Part shown: in pieces, positions 24,786-33,980 of the stretch
Layout of the letters: every line of letters starts with the position of its first letter
How positions within the stretch are numbered: position 1 is the stretch's first letter
Source: Lagopus muta
Lineage: Eukaryota; Chordata; Aves; Galliformes; Phasianidae
Direction of reading: 5' to 3'
Assembly: GCF_023343835.1 (NCBI RefSeq)
Contig: NC_064438.1
Coordinates: 57,064,578 to 57,128,577 of the forward strand
Length of the DNA: 64,000 nucleotides
Translations under genes and position numbers: made by a program
Notes under the pieces: generated by a model
What the model saw: the letters and a program-made list of their open reading frames with translations, nothing else
What the model was told of the DNA's origin: nothing
The model's database searches: none

Positions 24786-26357
24786 ATGTCTTTCCTGTGG
24801 AACTTCTATAAATGGGTCAAGGGGGAGAACAATACTCCCCTAGAGAAAATGATTCCAGGACAGATCCCAGGATTTGAGGGATCGCCCTATTACGAGTTAG
24901 CTGCCATCATTGAAAAATGGGGTCCCTTACGTGTTATGGGCAATCTCTCCCCATATCGCATGGCAGACTATTTTCAAGGACTTGGCAAGGACATTCTCAT
25001 CACCAAAGAAAGACAATTGGCTGCCTCCATGGTGGCATGGCCACTATTAACCGCTTTAAATCATGCGGACTCAAGAAATAATACTTTAGAAACCGAAAAT
25101 CAACTTTTGAAAGATCGCATTGAAAAGTTAGAGCACGAACTTGGCGTTTTAACGGGGAAGAAGCCAATTCTACATCTTCCTGTAAGCCAAATTCGTAATA
25201 TTTCAATAAATGATGACCAGGCTCTTGAATCAACAGACTTCGTTGATCAGGACAACAAGAAATCCAAATCAGACCTTGAATGTCCAATTCAAACTGATCC
25301 ATTGGAGGTCCGTCCTGTGATAACCCAAAAAACAAAAAAAGTACAGGACAGACCGGCAGGGGTGCCACCTGATCAATGGCCCCCTGCCCAGACTCATTTA
25401 CATGTGACAGCTCGGCCATACACGGCGACAGAATTAATGGACTTAGTACAACGATTTCGGCAGAAGCCCAGAGAAAGTGTGCCGGCTTGGTTATTGAGAC
25501 TGTGGGATTCTGGGGCAGAAAGTGTCTTGGTGAATGGCCCAGAAATATCTAAGTTGGCCACCATGACTGTCCATCCTGCTCTTAGGCAAAGGTTATACGT
25601 GGGCAATCAATATCGTGATGAAAACCATTCCATATTAGAATGGTTAATGGCGGCCTGCCGTATGGTATGGCCGAATAAATCAGACATACCGTTACATACA
25701 GGTATGTGGTCCTCCATGGAGGACCTTCAGAACTATATCCGTGAACTGGGTGTAAGAGAGGCCATCTATGAAGATACATTTGATGGCCCTGATATGGTTA
25801 AATTTTCAGCAGGGATGAGAGATTTAATTCTACAACAAGCTCCCTCCCATCTGTACGGTACCTTAGTTTCAATATTAAATCCCCTTGTAGCATCAGAAGC
25901 CGTAGTCCAGCAGGTTGCCCAGTTAGTTGCCGATTTGGGAGAAACAGAACGCCTGCGGACTAGGCGCAATATTCGGTTTTTAGAGGAAGCAGAGGTCCTG
26001 CCGGTAAATAAAACCAGAATGCCGGCTACTCGAGCTCCTCGATCGGGACCCATAAGGGTATCCCGAAAACAAATGTTTAATGATTTAATTCAGGCTGGGG
26101 TCCAATTTGCTAAGATCGACCGCCAACCCAATCACGTCCTTCTCCAGCTCTGGAGACAACTAAAGGACAATCAAAAATTCCAGAGCTACCCTAAGAAATC
26201 CAGGGTAAGAGCTATAGAAAGGGTTCCAACAACAACATGGAACCTAGAAGATTTTATTGTTCCAAACAGGAAAAAGAAGCCACCTCAGGTGTCTCGGGCC
26301 ACAATGCCTGAGCCATCAGAAGCAAAAGAACTGGCCCTAGCACAATTCATGCACTGA
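24786..26357 (+). CDS. gag: Gag-like structural polyprotein, 523 aa, no zinc knuckle
   Basis: Intact frame. The start chosen is ATG 24786, 38 bases after the LTR, with A at -3; the frame stays open upstream into the LTR but without another ATG. Visible features: a tryptophan- and aromatic-rich N-terminus (starting MSFLWNFY, no Gly2 for myristoylation); a heptad-type coiled coil around residues 97-122 (LETENQLLKDRIEKLEHEL); a Lys/Gln-rich linker with a PPDQWPP stretch; a helical capsid-like region about 218-395 (containing PRESVPAWLLRLWDSGAE); and a basic tail with NRKKKPP near the end. It has only two cysteines and no CX2CX4HX4C knuckle, so RNA packaging would rely on basic residues, as in foamy viruses. 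No PPxY or PTAP late motif was seen. Gag identity rests on position before pol and on capsid-like helices. Resemblance to the chicken ENS-1/ERNI family, known for an N-terminal coiled coil and a retroelement origin, is a possibility not tested here. Confidence 0.85.
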   Translation: MSFLWNFYKWVKGENNTPLEKMIPGQIPGFEGSPYYELAAIIEKWGPLRVMGNLSPYRMADYFQGLGKDILITKERQLAASMVAWPLLTALNHADSRNNTLETENQLLKDRIEKLEHELGVLTGKKPILHLPVSQIRNISINDDQALESTDFVDQDNKKSKSDLECPIQTDPLEVRPVITQKTKKVQDRPAGVPPDQWPPAQTHLHVTARPYTATELMDLVQRFRQKPRESVPAWLLRLWDSGAESVLVNGPEISKLATMTVHPALRQRLYVGNQYRDENHSILEWLMAACRMVWPNKSDIPLHTGMWSSMEDLQNYIRELGVREAIYEDTFDGPDMVKFSAGMRDLILQQAPSHLYGTLVSILNPLVASEAVVQQVAQLVADLGETERLRTRRNIRFLEEAEVLPVNKTRMPATRAPRSGPIRVSRKQMFNDLIQAGVQFAKIDRQPNHVLLQLWRQLKDNQKFQSYPKKSRVRAIERVPTTTWNLEDFIVPNRKKKPPQVSRATMPEPSEAKELALAQFMH

Positions 26358-29300
26358 CAAGGGGTGTTAGTCCCCGTAGGGCCTCCAGACGGGACCGGAG
26401 GCCCTATGTAGAATTAACGATTTATTGGTCCCGAAAAAATATTCAGAGAGTGATGGCACTAGTAGATACTGGAGCAGAAACATCAATTATCTATGGAGAT
26501 CCGGAAAAATTTCATGGCGACAGAGTGATGATTGGTGGTTTTGGGGGACAGACTATTCCTGTCACCCAAACATGGTTAAAATTGGGGGTTGGGCGTCTCC
26601 CACCCCGGGAGTACAAGGTGTCTATTGCCCCAGTCCAAGAATACATCCTGGGCATAGACATTCTATGGGGTCTGGCTCTCCAAACAACTGTGGGAGAGTT
26701 CAGACTTCGACAAAGATGTATCAGTATCCGGGCGGTGCAGGCAATATTAAGAGGCCATGCGAAACATGAGCCTGTTTGCCTGCCGAAACCGCGCCGGATT
26801 ACTAACGTTAGACAGTATAGACTCCCGGGTGGGCAAGATGAAATATCGAGAACGGTGCAGGAATTAGAAAAAGTGGGCATTATAAGACCTGCACACAGCC
26901 CGTATAACTCCCCCATATGGCCGGTGCGAAAGTCGGATGGCACATGGAGGATGACAGTAGATTACAGAGAATTAAATAAGGTCACGCCGCCTATTCATGC
27001 GGCCGTACCCAATATTGCTTCCCTAATGGACACATTGAGTAGGGAGATAAAAACCTATCATTGTGTCCTAGATCTAGCAAATGCATTCTTCAGTATCCCA
27101 ATTGCTGAGGAATCGCAAGATCAGTTTGCGTTTACGTGGGGAGGCAGGCAGTGGACCTTTCAGGTCCTGCCACAGGGGTACGTGCATTCACCAACATATT
27201 GTCACAATTTAGTGGCGCGTGACCTGGCTGACTGGAGAAAACCTGATGATGTTAACCTATATCATTATATTGATGATCTCCTGTTGACATCCGACTCACT
27301 GGAGGTAGTAGGACAGGCAGCTGATTCATTAACTGCCTATTTGCAACAAAGGGGATGGGCTATAAATCCCCAAAAGGTGCAAGGTCCAGGCCTGTCCGTA
27401 AAATTCCTGGGGGTGGTTTGGTCAGGAAAGACCAAAGTGCTACCCAGTGCTGTTATAGATAAGGTTCAGGCATTCCCAGTCCCTACAACATCAAAGCAGC
27501 TGCAAGAGTTTCTAGGTATATTGGGTTATTGGCGTTCCTTTATACCTCACCTAGCGCAGCTGCTAAGGCCACTATACAGACTCACAAAAAAGGGGCAGCT
27601 ATGGGACTGGGGGAAAACCGAACAGGATGCTTTCCAACAAGCAAAACTGGCAGTTAAACAAGCTCAGGCATTGGGTATATTCGATCCTACCCTCCCAGCC
27701 GAGTTGGACGTTCATGTTACTCAAGACGGCTTCGGTTGGGGCCTGTGGCAGCGCCAGAGTTCTGTTCGGACCCCCATTGGTTTCTGGTCTCAGGTTTGGC
27801 ACGGAGCAGAAGAAAGATACAGTATGATTGAAAAACAGTTATTGGCTGCCTATTCGGCATTACAGGCAGTAGAGCCAATAACTCAGACAGCTGCAGTTAT
27901 AGTTAAGACCACTCTGCCAATTCAGGGGTGGGTGAAGGATCTGACCCACCTTCCTAAGACAGGGGTGGCCCAAGCACAAACAGTGGCACGATGGGTCGCC
28001 TATCTCAGCCAAAGGAGCAGTCTGTCTTCATCCCCCTTGAAAGAAGAACTTCAGAAGATCCTAGGCCCAGTTACATATCATAGTGATGCACCAAAAGAAA
28101 TACTGGTCGCTCCACCAGAGAAGAGTCCCATTCAGGAGGGAAAATATCCTATCCCTGAAGATGCCTGGTACACAGATGGGTCCAGCAAGGGCAACCCGAG
28201 CAAGTGGAGAGCAATAGCATACCATCCTTCCACCGAGACAATCTGGTTCGATGAGGGGGATGGCCAGAGCAGCCAATGGGCAGAACTGCGAGCCGTGTGG
28301 ATGGTTATAACCAAGGAACCCGGTGATGGTATCCTGAACATCTGCACAGATAGTTGGGCTGTGTACCGGGGGCTCACTCTCTGGATTGCACAGTGGGCCA
28401 CCCAGGAATGGACTATCCACGCCCGACCGATCTGGGGCAAAGACATGTGGTTAGATATATGGAATACGGTCAAACACAGGACTGTACGTGTCTACCATGT
28501 TTCTGGTCATCAGCCCCTACAGTCACCGGGAAACGATGAAGCCGACACATTGGCCCGAGTTCGATGGATTGAGAATTCACCATCTGAGAACATCGCCCGC
28601 TGGTTACATCAGAAGCTACGGCATGCTGGACAAAAGACAATGTGGGCAGCTGCTAAAGCATGGGGACTGCCCATACAACTATCTGATATCGTCCAGGCAT
28701 GCCAGGATTGCGACGCTTGCTCCAAGATGAGACCGAGATCGTTGCCCGAAACAACAGCCCATCTTGCTAGGGGACACAATCCTCTCCAGCGATGGCAGGT
28801 CGATTACATCGGGCCCCTTCCTCGTTCTGAAGGGGCAAGATATGCCCTGACCTGTGTCGACACTGCAAGTGGGCTACTGCAGGCCTATCCAGTACCGAAA
28901 GCAAACCAGGCATATACCATCAAGGCACTCACTAAACTGATGTCTGCCTACGGGACACCTCAAGTCATCGAGAGCGACCAAGGGACTCATTTTACTGGTG
29001 CAACGATACAGCGCTGGGCAGAAGAAAATAACATCGAATGGCGATTCCACCTGCCATATAATCCAACAGGGGCAGGCCTCATTGAACGTTATAATGGTAT
29101 TCTTAAGGCTGCCCTGAAGACAGACTCCCAGTCCTTGCAGGGGTGGACAAAAAGACTGTATGAAACCCTGCGGGACCTGAATGAAAGACCTCGAGATGGC
29201 AGACCCAGTGCCCTGAGAATGTTGCAGACGACATGGGCCACCCCGCTTAGGATCCAAATTACGGGCACTGATCATCAGGTAAGACCCCAAATTGGTAATG

Positions 29301-29734
29301 AAAATAATCTTCTGCTCCCTGCCCCTGAAAACTTAGAGCCAGGTACCCATAAAATAAAATGGCCTTGGAAGGTGCAGGTAGGACCCAAGTGGTGTGGCCT
29401 ACTTGCACCTTGGGGGAGACTATTGGAGGTGGGAGGCTCAGTAGTCCCTCCAGTAATAGGTACATGGCCTACTGATATTATGGTCAACACTCCGATCTTT
29501 ATTGCTAAAGGGACCCCCATCATGTCCCTGTGGCAGATCAGGACACCTCCTTTGGTGCCTGATATCGTTATGCAGCCGCAGATATCCGGCAAAAAGGTGT
29601 GGTACAGGCGGCCAGGACGTGCCCCAGTACAAGCGGAAGTGTTGACCCAAGACAGAAATACGGCCTGTATCTTGCCCTGGAGAGCAGACCTTCCCCTCCT
29701 GGTACCTGTAAAACATCTGTATTACTCCCCGTGA
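26312..29734 (+). CDS. pol: Pol polyprotein: protease, reverse transcriptase, RNase H, integrase, dUTPase-like relic
   Basis: Open from 26312, in the -1 frame relative to gag and overlapping it by 46 bases. There is no ATG before 26453, which lies only four codons before the protease active site, so fusion to Gag or a spliced start is likely. Residues are numbered from the GTG at 26450 (1094 aa). Protease: D6-T7-G8, with ILGID downstream. Reverse transcriptase: LDLANAFFS (D208) and YIDD (273-276). RNase H: D576, E612, D634, D699. Integrase zinc domain: H720, H725, C754, C757 (also C751). Integrase core: D785, D843, E879, with the D,D35E spacing. Residues about 954-1031 read like a dUTPase fold without its catalytic residues. 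Residues 1047-1094 (starting GKKVWYRRPG) resemble an integrase SH3-like tail. All polymerase and integrase catalytic residues are present and no frame break is seen, so enzymatic competence is plausible. Confidence 0.95.
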   Translation, partial: AIRSKRTGPSTIHALTRGVSPRRASRRDRRPYVELTIYWSRKNIQRVMALVDTGAETSIIYGDPEKFHGDRVMIGGFGGQTIPVTQTWLKLGVGRLPPREYKVSIAPVQEYILGIDILWGLALQTTVGEFRLRQRCISIRAVQAILRGHAKHEPVCLPKPRRITNVRQYRLPGGQDEISRTVQELEKVGIIRPAHSPYNSPIWPVRKSDGTWRMTVDYRELNKVTPPIHAAVPNIASLMDTLSREIKTYHCVLDLANAFFSIPIAEESQDQFAFTWGGRQWTFQVLPQGYVHSPTYCHNLVARDLADWRKPDDVNLYHYIDDLLLTSDSLEVVGQAADSLTAYLQQRGWAINPQKVQGPGLSVKFLGVVWSGKTKVLPSAVIDKVQAFPVPTTSKQLQEFLGILGYWRSFIPHLAQLLRPLYRLTKKGQLWDWGKTEQDAFQQAKLAVKQAQALGIFDPTLPAELDVHVTQDGFGWGLWQRQSSVRTPIGFWSQVWHGAEERYSMIEKQLLAAYSALQAVEPITQTAAVIVKTTLPIQGWVKDLTHLPKTGVAQAQTVARWVAYLSQRSSLSSSPLKEELQKILGPVTYHSDAPKEILVAPPEKSPIQEGKYPIPEDAWYTDGSSKGNPSKWRAIAYHPSTETIWFDEGDGQSSQWAELRAVWMVITKEPGDGILNICTDSWAVYRGLTLWIAQWATQEWTIHARPIWGKDMWLDIWNTVKHRTVRVYHVSGHQPLQSPGNDEADTLARVRWIENSPSENIARWLHQKLRHAGQKTMWAAAKAWGLPIQLSDIVQACQDCDACSKMRPRSLPETTAHLARGHNPLQRWQVDYIGPLPRSEGARYALTCVDTASGLLQAYPVPKANQAYTIKALTKLMSAYGTPQVIESDQGTHFTGATIQRWAEENNIEWRFHLPYNPTGAGLIERYNGILKAALKTDSQSLQGWTKRLYETLRDLNERPRDGRPSALRMLQTTWATPLRIQITGTDHQVRPQIGNENNLLLPAPENLEPGTHKIKWPWKVQVGPKWCGLLAPWGRLLEVGGSVVPPVIGTWPTDIMVNTPIFIAKGTPIMSLWQIRTPPLVPDIVMQPQISGKKVWYRRPGRAPVQAEVLTQDRNTACILPWRADLPLLVPVKHLYYSP
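26377..26406 (+). other. Stem-loop just after the gag stop, candidate recoding or RNA signal
   Basis: A perfect 10-bp inverted repeat (TAGGGCCTCC with GGAGGCCCTA) around a 10-base loop, starting 19 bases after the gag TGA at 26355-26357. A smaller GGGG/CCCC pair (26361-26364 with 26372-26375) lies between. Structures here often stimulate ribosomal frameshifting or readthrough in retroelements. However, the 46-base gag/pol overlap shows no X XXY YYZ heptamer in the gag frame, and simple readthrough meets an in-frame TAG at 26409. Its role is therefore open. Confidence 0.45.
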
Positions 29735-30055
29735 GTCTGTGAGCCTTCAGGACCACCGGAAGGAACAAAATGCCATCAAGCGTTCCAGTGTTGCTGTCAG
29801 ATCACGTACAACACCCGGTGATGGTCTGCATGGGACTGATGGAACATAGAATGGACTTGCACCTCAGGACTTCATACCTCCAGGCACATCATCGAGCACT
29901 GGCCCATAGAAGAATATGGACATCCACTAATCATCACTTGTCTTGAACTGTACCAACATACGTCGCGATAAAATTGTATAAGCGTCGCGATATACCGGAT
30001 CTCTGTATTAGGGAAAGCTTACCCTTTTGTTAACCTCATCATTGGTTCACGCCGT
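29735..30055 (+). other. 3' non-coding region of the element, no env
   Basis: About 320 bases between the pol stop and the polypurine tract with no frame of useful length. It contains a direct repeat of CGTCGCGATA at 29961-29970 and 29983-29992, each carrying the palindrome TCGCGA. That is a notable CpG cluster in an otherwise CpG-poor window and may be a cis-acting or protein-binding element. No env remnant, signal peptide or transmembrane stretch was seen. Confidence 0.7.
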
Positions 30056-30067
30056 GAAGGGGTGGAG
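30056..30067 (+). other. Polypurine tract for plus-strand priming
   Basis: GAAGGGGTGGAG ends at the base before the 3' LTR, where reverse transcription normally starts plus-strand synthesis. A single T interrupts it, which some retroelements tolerate. A similar GGGGTGGAG also occurs within the LTR palindrome (24542-24550). Confidence 0.8.
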
Positions 30068-30382
30068 TGTATGGGAACTGCTGAGTCACGGCCTGAACCT
30101 CTGATTGATCACCTGAGGTGAGCCATGAGTCAGCCAGAGGAGCACAGGTGAAGGCAATTCACCTGTGCTGCCGGAAGGGGTGGAGCCAGGCTCCACCCCT
30201 CCTGGACCTATTTAAGAGCTGGCTACCAGAGGGGAAGGATCTCTTCTGGAGATCCTCCTCTTTGATATCTTCTAGTGAGCTCAACCCAAGGGTAAGCTCT
30301 TCTACTTATTCTCTTTTGTGATCCTTGTTTGCTTTGCCTCACTCTTTTGAGTATATTGCAATTATAACATCTTGGTTATACA
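30068..30382 (+). repeat. 3' LTR, identical to the 5' LTR
   Basis: All 315 bases match the 5' LTR by eye (constant offset 5635). In a provirus the two LTRs are identical at integration and then diverge, so zero differences mean a young insertion or recent gene conversion. The TATA-like box falls at 30209-30215. The purine-rich GAAGGGGTGGAG abuts its first base. Confidence 0.95.
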
Positions 30383-30387
30383 AGCAT
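30383..30387. repeat. Right target-site duplication (AGCAT)
   Basis: Exact partner of 24428-24432. It confirms that the two LTRs belong to one integration event rather than to two recombined copies. Confidence 0.9.
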
Positions 30388-31849
30388 CTTCTCACCATTT
30401 CTCTTCTGCATCTTTTTCACAGTCTGCTTGTCAGAAAGTGGTTTCTGTCCACCTTGACTGTTCCCTGTAGGGTCTCACTGCTTAAGCCTGTTTTGAGCAG
30501 ATGAGTGCTCCTGCAGCCCACCTTTGTACATCCCTCCACCTACCCTGAAAAAAAGATCCATGAAGTCATTCTGCTTTTATTGGAACATAACGCAGAGTAT
30601 CGTGTATTGCTTACATAAGGCTGACAAAGCACTTTGGTGACAGAGTGACAAAAAACTTCTCTCGGTTTCATTTTTTCTTAAAGCCTTCTAAAACCAGATT
30701 GCTAATGGAAAAGTTTCTAGAAGAATGTCCAACAAAAGACCAAAGACTTTTTACTTCAGCTTATTCTTTGACTCAGAGACTACCCAGTCCTTCAGAGTGC
30801 TGCTTTCACAAGGGGGCAGTCCCAGGTTTCTTCATGTCTCTTTGGCATTTCTCTCTCCAAGGCGTGTGGGAGTGACAGAATTCAGAACACAACAGGACCT
30901 AAGATAAATGGAAAGTTCCCTTCCCACAACTCTTGTTTTTCCCTCTCCTTCTTAATGCTTAGGCTTTGAATGAATATAACTGTATTTGTAGAAAAACCTG
31001 AAGAAAAATAGCTGACTGATGCACAGCCTCAATGTCATTGACACCCAAGAGTGGAGGCATTTCTCTGTGAAAGGAATAACTCAATGGTCATTGCTAGAAT
31101 ATTCTTGGGTAGCTGTTAGCTTGGTTAACATCAACACACTTGCTACCTGAGAGCATGGAAATGGCAGCACTGATTGTCTGGCACTTATTTTAAAGTGTTT
31201 ATTCTGAACTGCCCCCAGTTTTGTCTTTGTCTATTTTACATTTGTCTGAAACTTTTGCAAATTAGGTAATGGAGATTTTCTAGCATCACATCTATTTATA
31301 AGACATTAGCAACACTGGACTGTGATCTTTTCAGTATTATCTTTACAAACATTGTGATTCTGGTGATATCATAATGTTACTGCAACATTAATCAATAGAA
31401 CAAAGTCGTAGAATAAGCATCATCATGAAGTTACCAATCAATTACTGTTGCTTAAACAACACGTGCTTTATTATGTAGTTTATGGATTAAACAGAAGCAA
31501 GGTAATGCTTCTGGATAAGCTGTGGCTGACATTTGTGCTTTATCTTGTTTCAAAGCCAGAAAGATCAGCTGTAAATAAAAGCAGCACAAGATTTGGCTTT
31601 TGTTAGAAAGTGTAATCCTTGATTTCTAACAAAGGATGCTGAATGGATATTCTGCCAATATATGGCATTTTCTGTAATCTTAATAATTCTACAAGGATAT
31701 TGAAAGGATGAAGCCAGTTAAAAAATCTGTATGTAAATGGTTTTTGAATGTAAGTAGGTCTAACTGTTGATACAGCCATGTGGAGTTGGGGAGCCTGTGT
31801 CTAAATGCCTTCAGGATGCCATGAGACCCAGACTCATCTCTGGTGTTGT
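30388..31849. other. Right flank of the provirus
   Basis: Unique, AT-rich and non-coding. It continues the pre-insertion sequence broken at 24432. Confidence 0.6.
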
Positions 31850-32108
31850 CTTGGAAGACTCCTCCAACGCATGATGTTTAGGTTGGATATGAGGAGGAAG
31901 TTTTTCAGCCAGAGGGTGGTGAGGCACTGGCACAGGTTGCCCAAGGAGGCTGTGGATGCCCCATCCCTGCAGGCATTCAAGGCCAGGCTGGATGTGGCTC
32001 TGGGCAGCCTGGGCTGCTGGTTGGTGACCCTGCACACAGCAGGGGGTTGGAGCTGGATGAGCACTGTGCTCCTTTGCAACCCAGGCCATTCTATCATCCT
32101 ATGATTCT
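31850..32108 (+). mobile_element. CR1 LINE 3' end, young-looking subfamily
   Basis: Encodes a short ORF2 end (FRLDMRRKFFSQRVVRHWHR) and the block GGGTTGGAGCTGGATGAGCA, ending at CCATTCTATCATCCTATGATTC. It closely matches, in the other orientation, the copies at 416 and 59043. Confidence 0.92.
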
Positions 32109-32249
32109 GCCACCACCAGCCCTTTGCCTCCCATCCCCAGAATGTGCTGAAAAGAGTAAATTAGGGGTGTGGGTAAATGCAAGGTACTAAACACAAGTAA
32201 GCCTAAAGATGGGATTCAGCGGGTCAGCCTTGGTCCCATGTTTCTCCAC

Positions 32250-32480
32250 CCAAGGAAGGGAGGGAGTCCCCTTCCCAGAGGTGTTCCAGAACCATGGAGA
32301 TGGGGGCACAGAGGGACATGGGCAGTGGGCATGATGCAGGTAAATGGGGTTGGCTTTGGGATCACAGAATCACAGAACTGTAGGGGTTGGAAGGGACCTC
32401 CAGAGATCATCGAGTCCAACCCCCCTGCCAAAAGACCTGGAGGTCTTTTCCAAACTGAATGATTCTAGGATTCTATGACT
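32250..32480 (+). mobile_element. CR1 LINE 3' end interrupted by a second CR1
   Basis: The left part (GTGTTCCAGAACCATGGAGATG...GGGCAGTGGGCATG) and the right part (GGTCTTTTCCAAACTGAATGATTC) match a continuous copy at 41080-41213. The interruption is the opposite-strand piece at 32361-32430. Confidence 0.8.
32361..32430 (-). mobile_element. CR1 tail nested inside another CR1
   Basis: ATCACAGAATCACAGAACTG then GGGGTTGGAAGGGACCTCC and GATCATCGAGTCCAACCCCC: a short 5'-truncated insertion in reverse to its host copy. Confidence 0.75.
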
Positions 32481-33334
32481 CTCTTGGTTGCATGTGACTA
32501 TGGGCTGCTGAGACCCTATTTCAATCCAGGCACTTAGGAGAAGATGTAAGAGCTGGGTTTTCTAGTTCAGCTTTCTCTCCACACAACAGGTACCCAAAAT
32601 TAGGTGCTGTGATGCCCTTTCATCAGATGAGCTCTGCTCCCACATCGCTTCCAAATGATCACTGTCCATTCCTCACTTTCCAGGTTACCTGGGTGGGACC
32701 CTGGTGGCTAATTTGCAAATGTGCTGGATGCTCACAGATGAAGTTGGAGGAAACAGCACTTTCAATAGGAAGTGCTCAATCCAGCTACTCACCCTGAAGT
32801 GCTGGGTTCATAACTGGGTATCCAAAATGAGTATGTAACTGTAAATGAAATCTCCTTCTGCTTCACTTCCCTGCCAGAAAACAAGAGTTAACAATGATCT
32901 GTTATCTCACTGTGGTGGCAAGAAAATAGGCTGGACTGAATTTGTGAACTGCTCAGCCACTGTAGCGAGATGCACTAGAGAGAAAGCCTACAGGAAATTA
33001 ATAATTCTGTCCTCTAAGAAAGGTTTGAAATGTGTGGAGCAAATCGAGCCTGGCTGCCACACTGAGAGACAAGGAAAAACAAAGCACAGGACAACGGCTC
33101 AGCCTGCGGAGAGCAGTCTGTCCTGAGAGAGAAATGCTGTGTGATTTTATGAGGATGAACAAATGATGGCTGCCCCAAGGAGCCTGAGACAGAATCTTCT
33201 TTTTTTTTCCAGCCTTAATAGGAAGGGCTCTATTTTGTAGCTTTAAAAAACATTCTGGAAATGTAGGGACAGTTATGTGTATGTGAGCTGTGTTGTATCT
33301 GTGCTCTGTAGGGAGTACAGAGACAGGGGTTTTC

Positions 33335-33408
33335 ACAGTTGGACTAAATGATCTCAGAGGTCTTTTCCAGCCACTGTGATTCTGTGATTCTACAATTCTA
33401 CGATTCCA
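33335..33408 (+). mobile_element. CR1 LINE 3' tail
   Basis: GTTGGACTAAATGATCTCAGAGGTC, then four degenerate tail units ending in ACGATTCCA. Confidence 0.85.
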
Positions 33409-33750
33409 TCTTTTGCCCTAAAGCAATTTGTTCTGCTCCAAGACCACTGTTGAGGAGATGCTCTCACCTGCAGAGTGGGATGGTTCCTCTGGAGGTCCAT
33501 GGCTCTGCTGGTTGTTACTAAGGGAGGTCAAACAATCTGGAGAAAACTACTTAGCTTTCTTCAGTCAGAGCTGTGGGACATGAACTACAAGCTGCCTGGT
33601 TTTATAAATCATTTTCAATTTAATATATGTTTCAAGGTTTGGTGAATGTTCAGATTAACTCAGCAGTGAACTAGTGTAGAAGTATACTCACACCTGCAAA
33701 ATGAAACCTTTGACATTTAGATAGACATAAAACATGATTTGATTGATGAT

Positions 33751-33980
33751 TTCACAGAATCATAGAATATCCCCAATTGGAAGGGACCCACAAGGACCAC
33801 AGAGTCCAATCCCTGGCCCCACACAGCACCACCCAAACCCAAATCCAATGTCAGAGTGATGTCCCAGCACTCCCTGAGCTCCAGCACTCAGGGCTGTGCC
33901 CTCTGCCCCGGGAGCTGTGCCATGCCCACCACCCTCTGGGGCACAGCCTTGACCTGATATCCAACCTGAACCTCACATAA
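33751..33980 (-). mobile_element. CR1 LINE 3' end, distinct subfamily
   Basis: ATATCCCCAATTGGAAGGGACCC and a CCACACAGCACCACCCAAACCC section not shared with the other copies here, ending in a TGATATCCAACCTGAACCTC ORF2 remnant. Confidence 0.85.

Larger units (their letters stand above)
24433..30382 (+). mobile_element. Complete, apparently recent ERV-L-like (class III) LTR retroelement without env
   Basis: A 5950-bp provirus-like element in the order LTR, primer binding site, gag, pol, polypurine tract, LTR. The two 315-bp LTRs match at every base when read side by side. The element begins TG, ends CA, and is flanked by AGCAT on both sides (24428-24432 and 30383-30387). Both long reading frames are open. 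RT and integrase motifs resemble class III (ERV-L, foamy-related) elements, and the 5-bp duplication fits that class; the assignment is from motif recognition, not from a search. No envelope frame exists: only about 320 bases separate the pol stop from the polypurine tract. The element is richer in CpG than its surroundings, as expected for a copy that has had little time to decay by methylation-driven mutation. It is probably an autonomous, intracellularly retrotransposing element. Confidence 0.95.

Noticed and set aside
26355..26411. Simple stop-codon readthrough joining gag to pol
   Set aside because: The gag frame meets TAG at 26409, before pol's protease motif, and pol is in another frame.
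25000..29768. Many minus-strand frames of 60-143 codons across gag and pol
   Set aside because: They are mirror frames of the real genes without family motifs.
29735..30055. Remnant env gene
   Set aside because: The space is too short and no signal peptide, transmembrane segment or glycoprotein-like frame is visible.
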